A program made the translations under genes and the position numbers. A stretch of 64,000 nucleotides of DNA, taken from Utricularia gibba. Lineage: Eukaryota; Streptophyta; Magnoliopsida; Lamiales; Lentibulariaceae. The stretch covers positions 1,860,001-1,924,000 of the forward strand of contig NEEC01000017.1 of the NCBI GenBank assembly GCA_002189035.1. The letters are read 5' to 3'. Shown piece after piece: positions 58,367-64,000 of the stretch (its first letter is position 1; every line of letters begins with the position of its first letter). The notes below the pieces were generated by a model. The model searched no databases, was not told the origin of the DNA, and saw only the letters and a list, made by a program, of their open reading frames with translations.

Positions 58367-59126
58367 TGGCCGGGTGGCTGCAGGAGGGAGGGAGGGAGGG
58401 AGGAGGACGGGAGACAATGGGGATGGATGCTCTTCAGCAGCGTAGAAAAAAATGGAGGAAGCTGAGCACGCAGTTGGTGAGTAGGCGTCTGTGGAGCTGC
58501 CTGCAGTGACAGTGGTTGCTTCGGGGTCTGGATTTACATTTACGGTGCTGACAAATCAGGTGTCGCTTTTGCAGCCCCCGTGTCTGAAAAAGCCTGTTTT
58601 CTTACATCATCCGTCTCTGACGGAATGGGATGGGATACGATACGATACGTCCCTCCCTCTCTCCGCCTCCCTCCTAATAGCTATTCCCATTTTTACCCCC
58701 GTCCGTACACCATGCCCCATCCACAACTTGTGTAGACACTATCTGTTTTTAGGTGTGTATTTTAATTATAAATAATCTGAAAATTGACCAAGTAATGATT
58801 CTGATACTGTTCATGAAAAAAACCCTTTCCATAAGCTTGTTGTTAGGTTAGATAGCCAACCAAAACATTCTGAAGACCAATCGGTAATACAATGTTCAGG
58901 TACAGAGCGGTTTACCAATCAACAGCAAGACCAAAACAAGCAACAGCACTCTGTAAAATACAGATTCAGAAAAGGAAGTAGCAACAGCAGCAGATTCGCA
59001 TCAGAAAATCAGGGAATGCTTTACACCAAATACTTTGAAGAAGGCTTCTGCATGGAGGATATACGAAAACATGGTTCAATGAGAGAAAGCGGATTACTTG
59101 AATGGAGGAGGTTCCTGCGGTGTCTC
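58367..59126. other. PADRE gene upstream region and VIK 3' UTR
   Basis: The PADRE leader holds a purine repeat, (AGGG)n at 58385-58403. A second simple run, ATACG, occurs near 58633-58650. The right half is the 3' UTR of VIK. No gene seen. Confidence 0.45.
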
Positions 59127-62100
59127 TCATGAGGTGAAGATGCTCCGGTGATGATCAGAAGACGAAGTTTCCTTGATTTTCTCTAGTCTCTTTAGGATAT
59201 CCAGGAAAGTAGGTCTCAGGTTCATGTCTGCTGACCAGCACTGCTCTACTAACCTGAGTTGTTTCCGGTTGCAGTAAATGTCAGACATATGAAAGCATCA
59301 AGACTTCCGAGGAATGGAGATGGTGGCTTACTCTTTCAGTTCAGGAGGGCAACCTCTAGTCCTGAAGACCGGGCGGTGTCCTTCAGAAACATAGCGAGCT
59401 GCTTCGTATGGTTCATGATGAGACATTGGAGGGTCTCCCTCAAGCATCTGTAGGATCAGAATTTTATTCCTGTGGCACCGGTTTGGTAAAATTCAGAGAG
59501 AATATGGGATTAGAGTTACCTCGTACAGTATCATGGCGAATGAGAAAACATCAACCTTCTTATCATACTTACGGTGCTTGAAGACTTCAGGCGCCATATA
59601 TCGATCTGGCCGGTCCAAAAAAGAGAGTCAAAGGACTAGAACTAAGAGCCTTATCAGCATAGAAGCTGGGAAAGCGTAGAAGCTACTTACAGCTTCCAGT
59701 TTCACCGGTCATTTTGTACACGTCATGAGCCCGTTGTACCCTGATGAGCTTGCTTAACCCGAAATCTCCAACTTTTAAATGGTCCGCGGATGAGTTAACT
59801 AGTAGAACATTCCTGCACAAATAACAGAGATGTAGTGTATATCATGAAAAATTTGGGGGGTCAGGTCTCAGCTGAGTCGCATGGATACACAACAAGCACA
59901 TACGTGTCTTTCGGTAAAAGTAGAAGCTGGACAAGAATGTACCAACCGTGGTTTAAGATCTCTATGAATGATAACATTCGGCTCATTGTGGAGATATGCC
60001 ATGCCTCTGCACAATCAACATCAGAAATGCAATATTGGCCACCCGGTATTCTGAGAATACATGTGTTGGCTTTACAAAGTAACATTACAGAAGAAATCAT
60101 GAGTCAAACCTACCTGGCAATATCCAATGCAAAGTTGACAGCAGTTGAAGGACTCAGAGCCCCTTTTTCTTTTAGATGTTGATGTAAATCTCCCTGCGAT
60201 TAATTTGAAATTCAGACCAATGCAAAGGTTCCCCTAAGGCATAGAGTATAACATGAAGATGTACACATAAAGCATGTGTAGAATATATAAAAAGAGAACC
60301 TTACCCCTCTCAAGTATTCCGTAATTAGCATCAATGGCTTTCTGTCTGTAACAGCTCCTAGGAACTGGACAATGTTTGGATGCCGAAGCCTGACTAGCAA
60401 ATCAACCTCATGCCGGAAATCCTGACTGAAATCAAAGAGAAAACAGGTCAACTCACCACAAGCCGGCATAAAGAGGATCAAGGGGAAAATAAGATTAAAA
60501 CATATGGAAAGGAATCGAAATCTTTCGGTAATGGCAACGATTTACTGGAATTTCGTAACTGTTGTGCGTTTACAAAAGCCATACATCACAAATTCATCAA
60601 ATAACTGTGAGATGATTGTCATGCTTAGAAATGAATTAATGGAATTCTATTAACTGTTACAACACAGGCAAGGGCATACATGACAAATTTGTCATCTGAA
60701 AGGCTTGGAAGAATGCGTTTCACAGCTACTGGTGTTCCCCTCCAAGATGCCTTTATAATTTCACCAAAGGACCCCTACCAAAAACTAGGACTCATCAGGA
60801 TGACAGGTTGTAATACATTAATAAAGCATGACTTCACTGAATGAAGAAAACATGGAAAAAGTGGATGCGACTACTGTGAAAGACATGAAAGGATGAATAT
60901 TGATGAATTATACACAATGTCAGTCCTAAAACACATAAATGTAGAAAGACTGCTTATAAAATATAGAGTCACAGGATCACATCAAAATTATAGCATATGA
61001 ATTTCACGAGCTTAGAATAATATTATTCCACACCTTTCCAACAAGAACTGAATTGGCAAAGTCGAGCTCAAAAGGATCTATCTCCCAGTCGCACTTATTG
61101 GGTAGAGGGGGTGGCACAGGTTTTGGTTCAAAATGGCTTCCATTCTGCCCCTGTAGTTTTAACTGGAAGTTGTATGAATGAAAAACTTACTGAAAATTGG
61201 AGACAACTTCACCTAGTTCAAGACGATTAAAAAATTAAAATACATTAAACATCCAAGCCGACGCATTGGATGACCTCACTAGGATAATTAGGCAAGTCAA
61301 AATCTACTCAGACACGAATTGCGTGATGTTTATACAAGATAAAAGAAAGGAAATGTGAATGGAGCATAAGTGGAAGAAACCGTAATTCACATAAACAGTT
61401 TATACAAGGAATAAGACAACAGTATGTCAGTAGTACTCGCACCTAAGCATCTCCGGTAAACTCAAGGAAGATATGGATTTGAAGGAACAACACTTACAAA
61501 GGATTGACCGCCATAGGACTTCAACAACTCAATCATGTTTTTTGACTTTGCTCCTTCTGCATCGGCTAGAGGCTGTTAAAAATGTTAATGTTGACACCAT
61601 AAGTAAAAGCTTCAAGAAATGACTTGGATTTGGCAGTCCTAAAGTATTCCAACTTTTATGGACATACCCATGGAACAAGAGGTGAGCATTACATAATGCA
61701 CAAACAGAAGATGGATGAGACATGCCACTTATCATCCGGATTTCACCGACTTTTTTCTCTAAATAATTCTACTATTCAGAAGCAATATGGCTTCCAGTAC
61801 TCCAAGTACCCAAGAAACAAACTCAGAACACCATAATCGCTTCTTTTTTCCGCTAATGTTTCCACGTATAAATAGTTTTCCCCAAACAAGCAGAAGAAAG
61901 ATTATCCCACCCAGAGAATCCCGTCGAATTGTTGAATTAGTAGTCCAGTAAAGAATTCACTGGAATGCGCTATTACCGTGTTTTTCCAACGATCTTGAGC
62001 GTTGACATCCGCTCGGTACTCCAAAAGACACTTGGCGACGTCGACCAAGCCGTGAATAGCCGCCACGTGAAGTGGAGTCCGCTGATCATAATCTCTGGCG

Positions 62101-62285
62101 TGAACAAGCGACGAATCCTCCTCGAGTAGCTTCCTCACCGCCGCGATATTGTTCTGGTGAGCGTACCATAGAATCTGCGACGTCCGGCTCACGCGCGCCT
62201 TCTCCTTCTTCTTATCCGTCGGCGAAGTCGTAGACGCTGCCTCTCCGCCAAACGAGCTCCCGGAGCCGCCCTCACTTCCGCTCAT
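59127..62285 (-). CDS. VIK: Ankyrin-repeat protein kinase VIK (VH1-interacting kinase), ILK/Raf-like
   Basis: Raf-like MAP3K-type Ser/Thr kinase; Arabidopsis VIK binds the receptor VH1/BRL2 and affects auxin/brassinosteroid leaf vein growth and vacuolar sugar transport. Exons: 62285-61977, 61572-61498, 61150-61034, 60774-60680, 60425-60305, 60193-60114, 60006-59947, 59812-59691, 59605-59520, 59447-59332, 59253-59127, 435 aa, close to the usual 438. Ankyrin repeats at about 40-110 (DYDQRTPLHVAAIHGLVDVA; CLLEYRADVNAQDRWKNTPL). The kinase domain is intact: GKGSFGEIIKASWRGTPVAV (Gly loop) and VAVKR lysine, VIIHRDLKPRNVLLVNSS, VGDFGLSKLI, TGSYRYMAPEVFKHRKYDKK. It ends SIFTS. Every junction keeps frame. 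Head-to-head with PRIN2. Confidence 0.97.
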
Positions 62286-62557
62286 TGCAAATCGGAATTG
62301 GAATTAGAATCAGAATCGGTATCTTAGCTTCTACCCTTTGTGCGCTCCCCCCTTACAGAAACTTCTCATTTCTCGGCAGTTGAAACTTCAAGGAAAATGC
62401 TGAGTCACATCTCCGCGCGTGGACCCACACTCGAAATAAAAACAAAAGGCAAAATTGGCCGATTTGAGTACCAAAATAATTTTTCCAAAAATCCACAATT
62501 TTAAATTGTTATATATTTTTTGGTCAATTAATGGGCTTGTTACGGGTTCATATTCGA

Positions 62558-62606
62558 GGCCCAATTATTGGACCTGGCCCGTTATTCGTGGTTGAATATC
62601 GGCCCA
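62558..62606. promoter_or_regulatory. Bidirectional VIK/PRIN2 promoter with site II elements
   Basis: GGCCCA at 62558-62563 and 62601-62606, with GGCCC at 62576-62580, lie inside the 491-bp head-to-head spacer between the VIK ATG (62285) and the PRIN2 ATG (62777). Such clusters are common in promoters of nuclear genes for organelle functions, which fits PRIN2. Confidence 0.6.
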
Positions 62607-62776
62607 CTAACTAAAGCCCTTCCCGTTTCAGCGCTTTCGTGTATCGTTCATAGCTCGCTCCTTCCAGTTCCACTGGAAAGACCATTTTTTGTTCAGTGGG
62701 TGTTTTGAAAATCTTTCTGGAGATTGAATTTTGGGTATTAGGTTATTGGTGTAGTGTAGATTGGTTGATTTTGAGT

Positions 62777-63565
62777 ATGGCTTCAGTGTGGGCTTTCTCT
62801 TCTGCGCCCTGTTTCTTCTCTTCTTGCTGTTCTACAAAGCCCTCGTCGCGGATTATCACCTCCGCTCTTGATATCCGCATCAAAAATGGCGTATACCGTA
62901 GCTGCTCTTCCTGGGTGTTCAAGAAAAGTCGATGGGACCTGAGATGTCGAGCTGAAAAGGAGTACAAGTTCCCTGACCCAATCCCTGAGTTCGCCGAAGC
63001 CGTAAGTAGCATAGTTTTAACCATTTGTTTCGTTATATGAGTTGGCGAAATGCTGTCTTTGATTTTGGATTCACTTCACAGGAGACTAAGAAGTTCAGAA
63101 CACATTTAACAGAGAAGCTTCTGAAGAAAGAGGACATATTTGGTGACTCGGTGGATGAAGTGGTGGAGATTTGTACCAAGGTTGGTTCTTTCTTCATTAT
63201 TTCAGCTGGGTTCTTTTTCTTTTTCTTCGTTCAGGGATGAAAATACACCACAGTATCGACATTATTGGAGGATTAGTAGTATTGATTGGTGCAGCAGACA
63301 CCACTAGAAGGTCTTTTTTAATTCTGGTGTTGAAGAAGATTGAGGGTGTTCGTCTTCTAAGGTATTGTGGGTTGTGCAGATTCTGAATGAGTTTCTGCAT
63401 TCGGAGTACGGAGGCCCGGGGACGTTGCTGGTGATGCCGTTCATAGACATGGCTGATGCATTGAACGAGAAAGGTTTGCCTGGAGGGCCACAGGCGGCTC
63501 GGGCTGCTGTCAAATGGGCTCAAAAGCATGTTGATAATGATTGGAAACGATGGACTGCTACTTAA
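62777..63565 (+). CDS. PRIN2: PLASTID REDOX INSENSITIVE 2 (PRIN2)
   Basis: Chloroplast nucleoid protein needed for full plastid-encoded RNA polymerase activity and redox control of plastid transcription, acting with CSP41b. Exons 62777-63001, 63082-63180, 63380-63565, all phase 0, 169 aa. The first 55-60 residues (SVWAFSSAPCFFSSCCSTKP and on) are a Ser/Cys-rich transit peptide; the mature part is highly conserved: AEKEYKFPDPIPEFAEAETK, KFRTHLTEKLLKKEDIFGDS, VDEVVEICTK, then EYGGPGTLLVMPFIDMADAL and LPGGPQAARAAVKWAQKHVD. The redox-active Cys near the exon 2 end (EICTK) is present. The ATG chosen opens the transit peptide; an upstream in-frame start is not supported. Confidence 0.95.
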
Positions 63566-64000
63566 ACCTTAAAAAGAGGGATGTAATTCTTTCTTACAAG
63601 AACTCAAATTCCAGAGAAACATGGCGCCAGATATTCCCTTGAAGGGAGAATATCTTCACACTTGATCACGCCTCATTCTCCATTCTTGAGCAGTAACCCT
63701 CAAGCGATCATCTTCAGGGACTGAAGGGAGAATGGCAGATCTCCAAAGCAATTTGGGGTCTCAAATCGTTTATCCACGCAGCTGAGCTTCCACTCTCGAT
63801 CTTTTCGTCTGCATCATGCACTCTGAAGTGCAGGAAGAAGGGATTTCATAAGGGTAGTCCAAAAGCATCTTGCTTGCAAATTGGAGCCCTCTATAGAACA
63901 TGTTTTCCGTGCGAGAGTGCCATAAGGGGCATTGCTTTTCTTCAGTCTAATGCTGATCCTTCTCTATTAGGTTGCCAGAGGGGATAAAGAGGCTATCCTC
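63566..64000. other. PRIN2 3' UTR and unresolved right edge
   Basis: The first 100 bp or so are PRIN2 3' UTR. On the plus strand a frame stays open from after the TAA at about 63694 to 63987, without an ATG, including LKCRKKGFHKGSPKASC. I do not recognise it. It may be part of a gene that continues outside the window. Confidence 0.3.

Overview
This is a stretch of plant nuclear genome, almost certainly from a eudicot. Genes are split by short GT-AG introns with AT-rich intergenic DNA between them, and the protein set includes plant-only families: a type-B response regulator, CAMTA, SIAMESE-related, PsbY, PRIN2, XTH, PADRE and VIK. The species cannot be named from sequence alone. Twenty-two protein-coding genes and one tRNA gene can be supported. 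I saw no intact transposon, CRISPR array, operon or organellar insertion, and no cluster that looks like a dedicated new system; this is an ordinary gene-rich euchromatic segment.

Layout. 1-4489 (+) 3' part of a CAMTA4-type transcription factor; 4832-4913 (-) tRNA-Ser(UGA); 5356-5637 (+) a small complex I ESSS-like subunit; 6296-8228 (-) a GT47 exostosin-type glycosyltransferase, divergent from 8628-9914 (+) ribosomal protein L17; 11032-12379 (+) 20S proteasome beta-5; 13982-16133 (+) an LRR receptor kinase with a degenerate kinase domain; 17002-18736 (+) PP2A B' regulatory subunit, convergent with 19211-21231 (-) an ARR11-like type-B response regulator; 22128-22697 (-) PsbY; 23404-25972 (-) DCAF8-like WD40 protein, divergent from about 26498-30091 (+) a protein O-fucosyltransferase family member. 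A gene-poor 3.1 kb follows, then 33211-33868 (-) PB1-domain protein, 34646-34924 (-) SIAMESE-related CDK inhibitor, 35847-38193 (-) CRS2-associated-factor (CRM domain) splicing protein, 38647-40329 (-) RBM48, 41374-42291 (+) a small coiled-coil protein, 42760-45383 (-) cyclin T, 46996-49064 (-) PUB18/19-type U-box E3 ligase, 51730-53020 (+) XTH33, 54025-57404 (+) APUM23, 57803-58366 (-) PADRE/DUF4228 protein, 59127-62285 (-) VIK ankyrin kinase, divergent from 62777-63565 (+) PRIN2.

The genes do not form one pathway; shared themes are housekeeping (ribosome, proteasome, rRNA processing, organelle splicing and transcription) and stress signalling (CAMTA, PUB, ARR, PP2A). Promoters of several housekeeping genes carry GGCCCA/TGGGCC (site II) elements, and that of RPL17 also has a telo-box.

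The most useful observation is about sequence quality or gene decay: four genes (PP2A B', ARR11-like, PUB18/19-like, XTH33) each have one frame break that a single extra base would close, and three of the four lie at short G or C runs. Uncorrected assembly errors are the simplest explanation, but real mutations cannot be excluded here. A pseudokinase-like LRR-RLK and two probable GC-AG introns (APUM23, RBM48) are also worth a look.
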